Shown piece after piece: positions 1 to 5,951 of a DNA stretch of 7,240 nt. The first letter of the stretch is position 1; each line of letters opens with the position of its first letter. The DNA lies in assembly GCA_023391315.1 (NCBI GenBank), contig JAEWBD010000373.1:1-7240 (forward strand), read 5' to 3'. A program made the position numbers and the translations under genes. Under the pieces are notes generated by a model that did no database searches, was not told where the DNA came from, and saw nothing but the letters and a program-made list of their open reading frames with translations. The stretch comes from Bacteroidota bacterium (lineage in GTDB: Bacteria > Bacteroidota > Bacteroidia > Chitinophagales > Chitinophagaceae).

Positions 1-1
1 C

Positions 2-394
2 ACAACAAGGATTAAGGTAGAGAAGAATGTTTTTAACAGCAATGGATGGGCTATGCGTGTGCAGGCAAGTTGCAACGATAATCATATTCTCTATAATAAT
101 TTTTCGAACAACACATTTGATATTGCCACCAACGGTTCGCTGGTATTAAACACATTCGATCATAATTATTGGGACAAATATGAAGGTTATGATATAAACA
201 AGGACCGCATTGGCGATGTGCCTTACCGGCCTGTAAGTTTGTTTTCAATGATAATAGAAAAAAACCCATCGGCAATGGTACTGTTCAGAAGCTTTATGGT
301 AACGCTGTTTGATAAAACAGAAAAAGTGCTGCCCGGTATTACACCCGAAAACCTGAAAGATAATTTTCCATTAATGAAACCATTAGCCTTATGA
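2..394 (+). CDS. nosD: NosD, copper-site maturation protein of nitrous oxide reductase (C-terminal part)
   Basis: Partial gene: the frame is open from the left edge and 130 residues are visible before the TGA stop. NosD is a periplasmic right-handed beta-helix protein that works with the NosF/NosY ABC transporter in building the copper centre of nitrous oxide reductase. Visible support is the Asn-rich beta-helix rungs (NNFSNNTFD) followed by the family's characteristic C-terminal stretch NYWDKYEGYDINKDRIGDVP, then YRPVSLFS, a conserved LFRSF region and the ending NFPLMKP. The stop overlaps the nosF start as ATGA (391-394), indicating one transcript and coupled translation. The methionine at 53 is internal, because matching NosD-like sequence continues upstream of it. 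An N-terminal signal peptide is expected but lies outside the window. The identification rests on the C-terminal motif plus the nosF-nosY context and is secure. Confidence 0.93.
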   Translation, partial: TTRIKVEKNVFNSNGWAMRVQASCNDNHILYNNFSNNTFDIATNGSLVLNTFDHNYWDKYEGYDINKDRIGDVPYRPVSLFSMIIEKNPSAMVLFRSFMVTLFDKTEKVLPGITPENLKDNFPLMKPLAL

Positions 395-1104
395 TTATTG
401 CAAGCAACCTTACCAAACGTTTTGGCAAGCTGAAAGCGCTGGACGATGTTTCGGTAAACTTTATGAAAGGCGAATGTATTGCGCTGATGGGGCCAAACGG
501 CAGCGGCAAAACAACTTTGATAAAATCGATCTTGGGAATGGTGGTGCCCGACAGTGGCTTTATTACATTCAACGATAAAAATATTTTACGCGACTGGCAA
601 TACCGCCGGCACATTGGTTATATGCCGCAAATAGGCCGCTATCCTGAAAACATGACCATCGGGCAGGTGATAGCCATGATAAAAGATATTCGCAGCCCTT
701 ACAATACATCTTTGGATGAAGAACTGATTGAAAGTTTTGAATTGAATGCAATACTGAAAAAAAGAATGCGCACGTTAAGCGGCGGCACAAGGCAAAAAGT
801 AAGCGCTTCACTGGCTTTTTTATTTGACACGGACGTATTGATTTTAGACGAACCTACTGCCGGCCTGGACCCCATTGCTTCCGAAATTTTAAAAGAGAAA
901 ATTAAAGCACAGATTAAAAAGGGCAGGCTTGTAATCATCACTTCACACATATTAAGCGATCTTGATGAACTGGTAACACAGGTAATATATATGCAGGAAG
1001 GCAAGCTATTGTTTCATAAAAATATTAATACACTGCGCAATGAAACCGGCCAGCAAAAACTGGCCAGGGCCATTGTGAGCGTAATGCATAATCAACGTTC
1101 ATGA
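391..1104 (+). CDS. nosF: NosF, ABC transporter ATP-binding protein of the NosDFY system
   Basis: Cytoplasmic ATPase that energises the NosDFY complex needed for copper-centre assembly of nitrous oxide reductase. The 237-residue protein has every ABC hallmark: Walker A GPNGSGKT (residues 34-41), Q-loop in GYMPQ (Q80), signature LSGGTRQK (129-136), Walker B VLILDEP (149-155), D-loop AGLDP, and the switch histidine in TSH (H186). The stretch GYMPQIGRYPENMTIGQV is typical of NosF rather than of a generic ABC ATPase. The signature has Thr where most ABC proteins have Gln. The protein is shorter than the roughly 300-residue NosF of classical proteobacterial denitrifiers. It starts at the ATG overlapping the nosD stop, and its own stop overlaps the nosY start (ATGA, 1101-1104), so the three proteins are probably made at matched levels. 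Function is assigned from family and context. Confidence 0.95.
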   Translation: MIIASNLTKRFGKLKALDDVSVNFMKGECIALMGPNGSGKTTLIKSILGMVVPDSGFITFNDKNILRDWQYRRHIGYMPQIGRYPENMTIGQVIAMIKDIRSPYNTSLDEELIESFELNAILKKRMRTLSGGTRQKVSASLAFLFDTDVLILDEPTAGLDPIASEILKEKIKAQIKKGRLVIITSHILSDLDELVTQVIYMQEGKLLFHKNINTLRNETGQQKLARAIVSVMHNQRS

Positions 1105-1868
1105 AAAAGATAATCAAGTATGTAACAGCTGATATCCTCCGCAATAAAATTGTACTGGCATATACGGTTTTATTGCTGATCATTTCATTTAGTGTATTTG
1201 CACTTCAGGATGATGCTTCCAAAGGCATGCTGAGCCTGTTAAATATTACGCTGCTTATTGTGCCGCTTATGGCTGTTATTTTTTCGGCCATTTACATTTA
1301 TAACAGCGCAGAATTTATTGAGTTGCTCGTAAGCCAGCCTTTAAAAAGAAAATCCATCTGGCTGAGTTTGTTTTATGGCCTGGCCGCTGCATTAAGCATT
1401 GCTTATTTTATTGGCGCCGGCATTCCTATTATTATTTATCAGCCTTCGGCTACAGGTTTTATTATGCTGGGCACAGGCATAATATTATCCATAATATTTG
1501 TCGCCATTGCATTGCTGGCTGCCGTGCTTACCCGCGATAAGGCAAAAGGCATTGGCATCACTATTTTATTATGGTTATATTTTGCATTGATATTCGACGG
1601 GCTGATATTGTTTATTCTTTTCCAGTTTGAAGATTACCCGCTTGATAAATTCATGGTATTTACCAGCGCATTTAACCCGGTTGACCTCTGCCGCATCTTA
1701 ATTTTATTACGCATGGACGTTTCTGCGTTGATGGGCTATACAGGCGCTATATTTAAAGATTTTTTTGGATCGCAGGCGGGCTCGCTTGTTGCAGCTATTG
1801 TTTTGCTTTTATGGGTGATTATACCGGTTTGGTTAAGTATGAAAAAATTTCAAAAGAAAGATTTATAA
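1101..1868 (+). CDS. nosY: NosY, ABC-2 type membrane permease of the NosDFY system
   Basis: Integral inner-membrane partner of NosF, forming the transmembrane part of the NosDFY maturation machine for nitrous oxide reductase. The 255-residue protein shows about six hydrophobic segments (near residues 17-35, 46-67, 86-113, 119-143, 150-175 and 226-246), as expected for an ABC-2 permease. Two family-like cytoplasmic motifs are visible: EFIELLVSQPLKRK (71-84), the usual ELLLAQP-type coupling region, and FNPVDLCRIL (191-200) near the fifth segment. The C-terminus ends in a basic KKFQKKDL tail. The ATG start overlaps the nosF stop. The gene ends at TAA 1866-1868, and a likely promoter for nirK begins within ten bases, so the nos unit probably ends here or reads through into nirK. 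Confidence 0.92.
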   Translation: MKKIIKYVTADILRNKIVLAYTVLLLIISFSVFALQDDASKGMLSLLNITLLIVPLMAVIFSAIYIYNSAEFIELLVSQPLKRKSIWLSLFYGLAAALSIAYFIGAGIPIIIYQPSATGFIMLGTGIILSIIFVAIALLAAVLTRDKAKGIGITILLWLYFALIFDGLILFILFQFEDYPLDKFMVFTSAFNPVDLCRILILLRMDVSALMGYTGAIFKDFFGSQAGSLVAAIVLLLWVIIPVWLSMKKFQKKDL

Positions 1869-1877
1869 AGCATGCTA

Positions 1878-1885
1878 TAAATTTG
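1878..1885 (+). promoter_or_regulatory. Likely -7 element of the nirK promoter
   Basis: TAAATTTG is an exact match to the Bacteroidota -7 consensus TAnnTTTG and lies in the only non-coding gap before nirK (1869-1937). Transcription starting a few bases downstream would give a leader of roughly 45 bases. No convincing -33 TTG element is seen at the usual distance, since that position falls in the end of nosY. The promoter may therefore be weak or activator-dependent. No FNR-like palindrome is present in this gap. The nirK start is preceded by a purine-rich TTGAAGA rather than a strong Shine-Dalgarno sequence, as is common in this phylum. Confidence 0.45.
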
Positions 1886-1937
1886 GATATCTCCTGCCGC
1901 ATAAATTCAACAATATTACTCACACTTAAATTGAAGA

Positions 1938-3074
1938 ATGATGCAACAACAGGCTTTTTCAACACAAGGGTTTTTAAACGGTTTTAAACTATTTATAATA
2001 GCAGTGTTATTCTTTTTTACTGCATGTAAAAACAATAACACTTCAGTTATTGATGCACAGTTCAGCGGAAGCGGCGATAACCTTAAACATGTAACTGAAG
2101 AACTGGTGCCACCTCCTATGTTGCCAAAGTTTGAGCAGGTTGATAAGGGCGGTCCAAAAATTATAGACGTTACTTTAACTGCCGAAGAAAAGAAAATTGA
2201 AGTAGCGCCGGGCGATTCTGCCTGGGTTTTCACTTTTAATGGTAGCGTGCCGGCACCTATTATTGTTGCACACCAGGATGATTTTATAGACCTCACATTA
2301 AAAAACCCTGCTACGAATACCCAGCAACACAATATAGATTTGCATGCAGCCACCGGTGCTATGGGGGGCGGCGACCTTACGCTGGTAAATCCCGGCCAGG
2401 AAGCTAAGTTCAGGTTCAGGTGCACAAGACCAGGCGTATTTGTCTATCACTGTGCGCCGGGTGGAACAATGGTGCCTATTCATGTTACGGCAGGCATGAA
2501 TGGTGTAATCATGGTTTTACCGCGGGATGGTTTAAAAGATGAGAATGGTAATACGGTAACATTTGACCGTGCTTACTACATTGTTGAGCAGGATTTTTAT
2601 TTGCCTAAAGACAAAGACGGTAAAATAATAAATATTGCAACGCCGCAGCAGGCAGTGCAGGCCGCAGGCGAATCCATAAAAACCCTCATGCCCACCAATA
2701 TTGTTTTCAACGGACATCAAGGGGCGCTCTTGGGCAAGAATGCGCTTACTGCCAATGTAGGCGAAAAAGTTTTGTTTATTACGGCGCAGGCCAACCGCGA
2801 TACGCGCTTTCATTTAATTGGCGGCCATGCCGATCTTTACTGGCCCGGTGGAAAATTTAATAACAAGCCTTATACAGATTTTGAAACATGGGCTGTACCG
2901 GGCGGTTCAGCAGCCGCTGCCTTATACAAATTCCGGGAACCGGGAACTTATGTGTTTTTAAACCACAACCTCATAGAGGCTTTTGACTACGGCGCAATAG
3001 CGCAAATAAAAGTGGCCGGGCAATGGGATAGTTCTTATATGAAACAATTAGAAAAGCCGTCGCCCATAAAATAG
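1938..3074 (+). CDS. nirK: NirK, copper-containing nitrite reductase (NO-forming), predicted lipoprotein
   Basis: Reduces nitrite to nitric oxide outside the cytoplasm, the committing step of denitrification. Two cupredoxin domains are visible in 378 residues. By alignment from memory with the well-studied enzymes, the type 1 copper ligands are H131, C172, H182 and M187, and the type 2 ligands are H136, H171 and H343. The catalytic pair is D134 (in HNIDLH) and H292 (in RFHLIGGH). Motifs HNIDLHAATGAMGG, FVYHCAPGG, GMNGVIMVLPRDGL, ETWAVPGG and NHNLIEAF are classic NirK. The usual Trp before the third type 1 ligand is Ile (VPIHV). A hydrophobic N-terminus ending FFFTAC gives a lipobox with C30, so membrane anchoring is predicted. 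No cytochrome or extra cupredoxin domain is fused at the C-terminus. An ATG at 1941 is an equally possible start. The neighbouring nosDFY fits a denitrification role. Confidence 0.96.
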   Translation: MMQQQAFSTQGFLNGFKLFIIAVLFFFTACKNNNTSVIDAQFSGSGDNLKHVTEELVPPPMLPKFEQVDKGGPKIIDVTLTAEEKKIEVAPGDSAWVFTFNGSVPAPIIVAHQDDFIDLTLKNPATNTQQHNIDLHAATGAMGGGDLTLVNPGQEAKFRFRCTRPGVFVYHCAPGGTMVPIHVTAGMNGVIMVLPRDGLKDENGNTVTFDRAYYIVEQDFYLPKDKDGKIINIATPQQAVQAAGESIKTLMPTNIVFNGHQGALLGKNALTANVGEKVLFITAQANRDTRFHLIGGHADLYWPGGKFNNKPYTDFETWAVPGGSAAAALYKFREPGTYVFLNHNLIEAFDYGAIAQIKVAGQWDSSYMKQLEKPSPIK

Positions 3075-3085
3075 GTTACTAATTG

Positions 3086-3111
3086 TTTGTGGAAGTATTT
3101 AAATGTATAAT
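3086..3111 (+). promoter_or_regulatory. Possible weak promoter for the cupin-globin-DUF488 genes
   Basis: In the 54-base gap after nirK, a TTTG (3086-3089) and a TATAAT (3106-3111) are separated by 16 bases and precede the cupin start at 3129. This resembles a generic bacterial promoter more than the Bacteroidota TAnnTTTG form, and the gap is AT-rich, so chance is a real possibility. No terminator hairpin follows nirK, so read-through from nirK is equally likely. A lone TTGAT half-site (3121-3125) has no partner half-site at FNR spacing. Confidence 0.2.
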
Positions 3112-3128
3112 AAATTTTAATTGATAAG

Positions 3129-3419
3129 ATGATTTTAGGAAACATATACCACCAGGAAGATTTCGAAAAAATAAAATCGAAGCAGGTTTATAAAAATGAG
3201 CGCTTTCATGCAGTGCTGATTCAATTGAAAAAAGAAGAAATGCTGAAGCCGCATCATTCAGTAACAGATGCATTCTTAATGGTGGCAGAAGGCGAAATTA
3301 TTTTCACCTTAAAAGAAAAAGCGCATGCATTAAGAAAGGGCGATATGTTTTCTTTTAAAGCATTTGAAACACACGATGTAAAAGCGGTGACAGATGCAAT
3401 ATTATTAATCATAAAATAA
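3129..3419 (+). CDS. Small single-domain cupin protein
   Basis: A 96-residue protein that is essentially one cupin beta-barrel, predicted cytoplasmic (no signal peptide or membrane segment). The first cupin motif is recognisable as KPHHSVTDAFLMVAEGEI (residues 40-57), with H42 and H43 as candidate metal ligands and D47 where Glu is more common. The second motif is GDMFSFKAFETHDVKA (71-86), with H82 as the candidate fourth ligand. Proteins of this size and layout bind a metal or act as small sensors or isomerases, but no substrate can be named from sequence. The stop is only three bases before the truncated haemoglobin start, so these two are surely cotranscribed. The position directly after nirK suggests a role in nitrite or nitric oxide handling, which is inference only. 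Confidence 0.85.
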   Translation: MILGNIYHQEDFEKIKSKQVYKNERFHAVLIQLKKEEMLKPHHSVTDAFLMVAEGEIIFTLKEKAHALRKGDMFSFKAFETHDVKAVTDAILLIIK

Positions 3420-3422
3420 CTC

Positions 3423-3812
3423 ATGAAACAGGATATTAAAAGCAGGGCTGATATTGAGCGTATGGTAAATACCTTTTATGATAAGGTAAGGCAGGACGAT
3501 ATGATTGGATTTATCTTTAATGATATAGCAAAAGTGAACTGGGAAAAGCATTTGCCGGTGATGTATGATTTTTGGGAGAATATTGTTTTCCTAACCAATA
3601 AATATATAGGTAACCCGATGAGTGTGCATATTCATCTTAATGAACAGGTGCCTTTCACGAAGGAACATTTTCAGCGGTGGCTGCAATTATTTACAGGAAC
3701 GGTTGATGAATTATTTGAAGGCAAGAAGGCTGATATTGTAAAGGAAAAAGCAGCAGGTATTGCCGCCATAATGGAAACGAAAATTACATCGCCATTTAAA
3801 ATTGTGCGCTGA
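3423..3812 (+). CDS. Group III truncated haemoglobin
   Basis: Small cytoplasmic haem protein of 129 residues, the usual length for the trHb3 class. Globins of this class bind oxygen or nitric oxide and some are linked to nitrosative stress tolerance. Compared from memory with Campylobacter Ctb, the distal Tyr B10 is Y19 (in TFYDKV), the distal-side His is H43 (WEKHLPVMYDFW) and the G8 Trp is W86 (HFQRWLQLF). The proximal haem ligand is most likely H69 in GNPMSVH; H71, two residues on, is an alternative. It sits three bases after the cupin stop, and two bases before the DUF488 start, in a tight three-gene unit downstream of nirK. That context suggests dealing with nitric oxide made by NirK, or nitrite chemistry, but direction and substrate are inferred. 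Confidence 0.92.
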   Translation: MKQDIKSRADIERMVNTFYDKVRQDDMIGFIFNDIAKVNWEKHLPVMYDFWENIVFLTNKYIGNPMSVHIHLNEQVPFTKEHFQRWLQLFTGTVDELFEGKKADIVKEKAAGIAAIMETKITSPFKIVR

Positions 3813-3814
3813 AC

Positions 3815-4162
3815 ATGAGCATACAGTTAAAAAGAGCTTACGAAGAAAAAGAAAAGGCAGATGGGTTTCGCATACTGGTTGACAGGCTGTGGCCGCGTGG
3901 CATTAAGAAAGAAGATATGCATGTTGATATTTGGCTGAAAGACATTGCACCGTCAACCGCTTTACGCAAATGGTTTAACCATGATGCGGCGAAATGGGAA
4001 GTATTTAAAACAAAATACAAAGCAGAGCTGCTGCAATCTGAAGCGCTTGATGCATTGAAACATCTAACAAACCAGCATAAAACCGTTACACTGGTTTACA
4101 GCGCCAAAGATGAAATACATAACCAGGCCGCAGCTTTGAAGGAATTGATAGATAAAAAATAG
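3815..4162 (+). CDS. DUF488 family protein (YeaO-like)
   Basis: A 115-residue soluble protein of the DUF488 family, whose biochemical role is not established. The family motifs are clear: FRILVDRLWPRGI (residues 18-30), an LRKWFNHD segment (50-57), and VTLVYSAKDEIHNQA (91-105), the last containing the conserved Tyr-Ser/Lys-Asp and HNQA ends. Conserved Arg, Asp and His residues suggest a small-molecule binding or catalytic site. It starts two bases after the globin stop and closes the cupin-globin-DUF488 unit; 86 bases then separate it from the regulator gene. Association with a truncated haemoglobin and nirK hints at nitrosative stress, but no reaction can be proposed from the sequence. Confidence 0.88.
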   Translation: MSIQLKRAYEEKEKADGFRILVDRLWPRGIKKEDMHVDIWLKDIAPSTALRKWFNHDAAKWEVFKTKYKAELLQSEALDALKHLTNQHKTVTLVYSAKDEIHNQAAALKELIDKK

Positions 4163-4248
4163 GGCAGCCATTGACGAGAAATAACGGAGAACAAATACCT
4201 TATTTATTGTGTAATATCTAATACTGCTTTTAAACTTTGAATTGCGGA

Positions 4249-4812
4249 ATGGATAACTTCTTTTCAATGGTGTCTCAATATACCCGCCTGTCTGCGCAAA
4301 GCCGTCAGGCGCTGGCAGCCCATCTGAAAAAACTGGTGTTACCCAAGGGACATATCCTTGTTAAGCCTGATACTACCTGCAATTTTACTTACTTTATAGA
4401 CAGCGGATTAACGCGTACCTATTATCTGAAAGATGGTAAAGATGTTACGGACTGGATAAGCGATGAACATTCTTTTGCATCTTCCATTATTAGCTTTATT
4501 ACGCGCAGGCCCGACAGGCGTGGCATTGAACTTTTGGAAGATTCCGTTCTTTATTCACTTCATTATAACGATCTTGATAATCTTTGCAGTAAGTATCACG
4601 ATATAGAAAATCTTTACAGGAAATTAGTATCGTTCGGGTTGGTACAATTGCAGCAAAAATTTGACGACTTGCATTTTGCAACTGCGCTGGAACGTTACCA
4701 GGTATTAATGAAAACAAATCCGTCTTTTATACAAAGAGTACCGCTTGGTATGATTGCTTCTTATCTTGGTATTACACAGGAAACCCTGAGCAGGATTCGT
4801 TCGCAAATCTGA
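4249..4812 (+). CDS. Crp/Fnr-family transcriptional regulator
   Basis: A 187-residue regulator with an N-terminal cyclic-nucleotide-binding-like beta-roll (about residues 8-105), a long dimerisation helix (about 115-150, including the conserved ERY at 148-150) and a C-terminal helix-turn-helix (about 163-187). The recognition helix reads QETLSRIRS. Its E178, S181 and R182 match the E-x-x-S-R residues with which FNR reads TTGAT, and differ from the R-E-x-x-G-R pattern of CRP. There is no N-terminal cysteine cluster (only C44 and C113), so it is not an iron-sulfur FNR, and the phosphate-binding signature of cAMP-binding proteins is not evident. Its signal is unknown; haem, NO or redox are options given the neighbours. 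The ATG at 4249 is preferred over a TTG at 4237. The 86-base gap upstream holds a TTG at 4171 and a loose TACCTTAT at 4196-4203, a weak promoter candidate. Confidence 0.9.
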   Translation: MDNFFSMVSQYTRLSAQSRQALAAHLKKLVLPKGHILVKPDTTCNFTYFIDSGLTRTYYLKDGKDVTDWISDEHSFASSIISFITRRPDRRGIELLEDSVLYSLHYNDLDNLCSKYHDIENLYRKLVSFGLVQLQQKFDDLHFATALERYQVLMKTNPSFIQRVPLGMIASYLGITQETLSRIRSQI

Positions 4813-4816
4813 TTTT

Positions 4817-4830
4817 TTGATAAATGTCAA
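4817..4830 (+). promoter_or_regulatory. FNR-type operator upstream of the DoxX-like gene
   Basis: TTGATAAATGTCAA matches the FNR consensus TTGAT-N4-ATCAA at nine of ten specified bases. It begins four bases after the regulator stop. Its centre (4823.5) is about 41-44 bases before the transcription start expected from the ACCTTTG element at 4854-4860, the classical position for activation by this family. The adjacent regulator carries the matching E-x-x-S-R recognition residues. Binding and activation are inferred. Confidence 0.6.
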
Positions 4831-4860
4831 AGGTTTTGCCGGCTCCTGTTTTCACCTTTG
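4828..4860. repeat. Inverted repeat CAAAGGT / ACCTTTG spanning the promoter
   Basis: Two perfect 7-base arms, CAAAGGT (4828-4834) and ACCTTTG (4854-4860), flank a 19-base spacer. The left arm overlaps the FNR-like site and the right arm is the -7 element. No T-run follows, so a terminator of the regulator gene is unlikely, though a weak one cannot be excluded. It may be a second operator, or chance. Confidence 0.4.
4853..4860 (+). promoter_or_regulatory. Likely -7 element of the DoxX-like gene promoter
   Basis: CACCTTTG differs from the Bacteroidota -7 consensus TAnnTTTG only in its first base. It would give a leader of about 15-20 bases before the ATG at 4882. No good -33 TTG lies at the usual spacing, which fits a promoter needing an activator bound at the palindrome just upstream. 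Confidence 0.45.
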
Positions 4861-4881
4861 TATCACAAAAAATACAAGGTT

Positions 4882-5256
4882 ATGAACAACACTATTCTTT
4901 GGGTTTTACAAGTAGTTACTGCGATAGTTTTTCTTTATTCAGGCATTTGTAAATCTTTATTGCCGGAGCGGGTATTAGTGGCAAAAGGTCAAACAGGTGT
5001 TGAAGGGCTTCCTGCCCTCTTTATAAAATTCATTGGCGTTTCGGAGATAGCAGGCGCCGCAGGATTAATTGCACCTGTGTATTTTTATATCATGCCCTGG
5101 TTAACACCTGTTGCAGCCTTTTGCCTTGCTTTCATTATGCCTTTTGCGGCAAGTATACATTATAAAAGAAATGAGCCAAAAAATGTACTTACCAATATTA
5201 TTCTTTTCCTGTTTTGCATTTTAATTGCATGCGGGCGGCTATCTTTCAATTCATAA
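4882..5256 (+). CDS. DoxX-like integral membrane protein
   Basis: A 124-residue protein with four hydrophobic segments (near residues 4-22, 47-67, 71-93 and 101-119), the standard layout of the small DoxX-like family. Family features are the first-helix FLYSGICKSLLP, the FIGVSEIAGAAGLI segment (50-63) at the second helix, and the HYKRNEPKNVLTNIIL stretch (93-108) leading into the last helix, which ends ACGR. Such proteins sit in the cytoplasmic membrane; some family members are linked to redox or quinone-related functions, but the role of this subgroup is not known. The ATG at 4882 is chosen because AAGG precedes it and the alternative TTG at 4858 lies within the promoter element. It follows the Crp/Fnr regulator by 69 bases and is its most obvious target. 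It converges with msrB, the two stops being nine bases apart. Confidence 0.85.
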   Translation: MNNTILWVLQVVTAIVFLYSGICKSLLPERVLVAKGQTGVEGLPALFIKFIGVSEIAGAAGLIAPVYFYIMPWLTPVAAFCLAFIMPFAASIHYKRNEPKNVLTNIILFLFCILIACGRLSFNS

Positions 5257-5265
5257 CTCCTATAC

Positions 5266-5799
5266 TCACATGCCATCCGGCACAAAATCCAATGAAACGG
5301 AATTCATGCAATAGCGCTTATGCGTAGGCGCCGGGCCATCATCAAAAATGTGTCCCAGGTGTGAATTGCAGCGGGCGCATTCCACTTCAATGCGGCGCAT
5401 GCCATGCGAGTTATCTTCTTTGTAAATAACACTGTTTTTTCTTTCTGTTTCAAAAAAGCTTGGCCAGCCGCAGGTACTTGAAAATTTTGCAGTAGAGCGA
5501 AACAATTTATTACCGCATACTGCACAATAGTAAGTGCCTTTGTCATCAGAGTCCCAGTATTTACCGGTAAAAGGCATTTCTGTGCTTTGCTCCCGTGCAA
5601 CGGCATATAAATCATGAGGCAAAATTTTCTTCCATTCCGCATCGCTTACATTTAAATGTGTTGTATCTGTGCGGGAATAATAGGGATTGTTTTCATGATC
5701 TTCTTTTGTCATCATATCGTTGTTATTTTTTTGTTGTGCATTACTGCTGCAGCTTGCCAACATGCAAAACAGCAGGCAGGTTATAAATACAGGTTTCAT
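5266..5799 (-). CDS. msrB: MsrB, peptide methionine-R-sulfoxide reductase, predicted lipoprotein
   Basis: Repairs the R form of methionine sulfoxide in proteins. The 177-residue product begins MKPVFITCLLFCMLASC, a lipoprotein signal with C17 as the lipidated residue, so it should act in the periplasm or at a membrane surface. The MsrB domain fills residues 48-177. It has zinc-site pairs C92/C95 (YYCAVCG) and C141/C144 (ECARCNSHLGH), CGWPSF with C110 as probable resolving cysteine, and RYCMNSVSLDF with C164 as catalytic cysteine. All key residues are present. The start at 5799 is preferred over an in-frame ATG at 5871, because the extra 24 residues would bury the signal peptide. It follows msrA in the same direction after a 152-base gap and may share its transcript; no clear promoter was found in the gap. 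Confidence 0.95.
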   Translation of the reverse strand: MKPVFITCLLFCMLASCSSNAQQKNNNDMMTKEDHENNPYYSRTDTTHLNVSDAEWKKILPHDLYAVAREQSTEMPFTGKYWDSDDKGTYYCAVCGNKLFRSTAKFSSTCGWPSFFETERKNSVIYKEDNSHGMRRIEVECARCNSHLGHIFDDGPAPTHKRYCMNSVSLDFVPDGM

Positions 5800-5951
5800 T
5801 TTAATAAAGTTTATAGCGTATAAAACTATTGCCATGTTAAGCGCAGGCGAATGGTAAATATTATTCATCAACTTCGTGATTTAATTATCGCTTCTGCCCA
5901 TTTGATTTTATTTTCAAATTTGCCGCTTACTCACCACTCACCTTCCACGCA

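Noticed and set aside
1916..2425. 169-residue open frame on the minus strand
   Set aside because: It is antisense to the N-terminal half of nirK, whose motifs are unambiguous, and its translation matches no family I recognise.
4211..4224. Imperfect palindrome GTAATATCTAATAC upstream of the regulator, considered as an autoregulatory site
   Set aside because: Only five of seven arm positions pair and it does not resemble an FNR half-site.
4237..4248. Upstream TTG start for the Crp/Fnr regulator
   Set aside because: It adds only four residues with no family support; the ATG at 4249 is the better start.
4858..4881. Upstream TTG start for the DoxX-like protein
   Set aside because: It lies within the -7 element and adds a polar stretch before the first membrane helix; the ATG at 4882 has AAGG upstream.
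5304..5642. 112-residue open frame on the minus strand
   Set aside because: It overlaps msrB in another frame on the same strand, and msrB has intact catalytic and zinc cysteines.
5800..5871. 24-residue N-terminal extension of msrB
   Set aside because: It would move the lipoprotein signal away from the N-terminus; the internal ATG gives a standard signal peptide.
5901..5918. Dyad TTTGA-N8-TCAAA in the msrA-msrB gap, considered as a second FNR-like site
   Set aside because: The half-sites are two bases further apart than in the FNR consensus, and the region is AT-rich.
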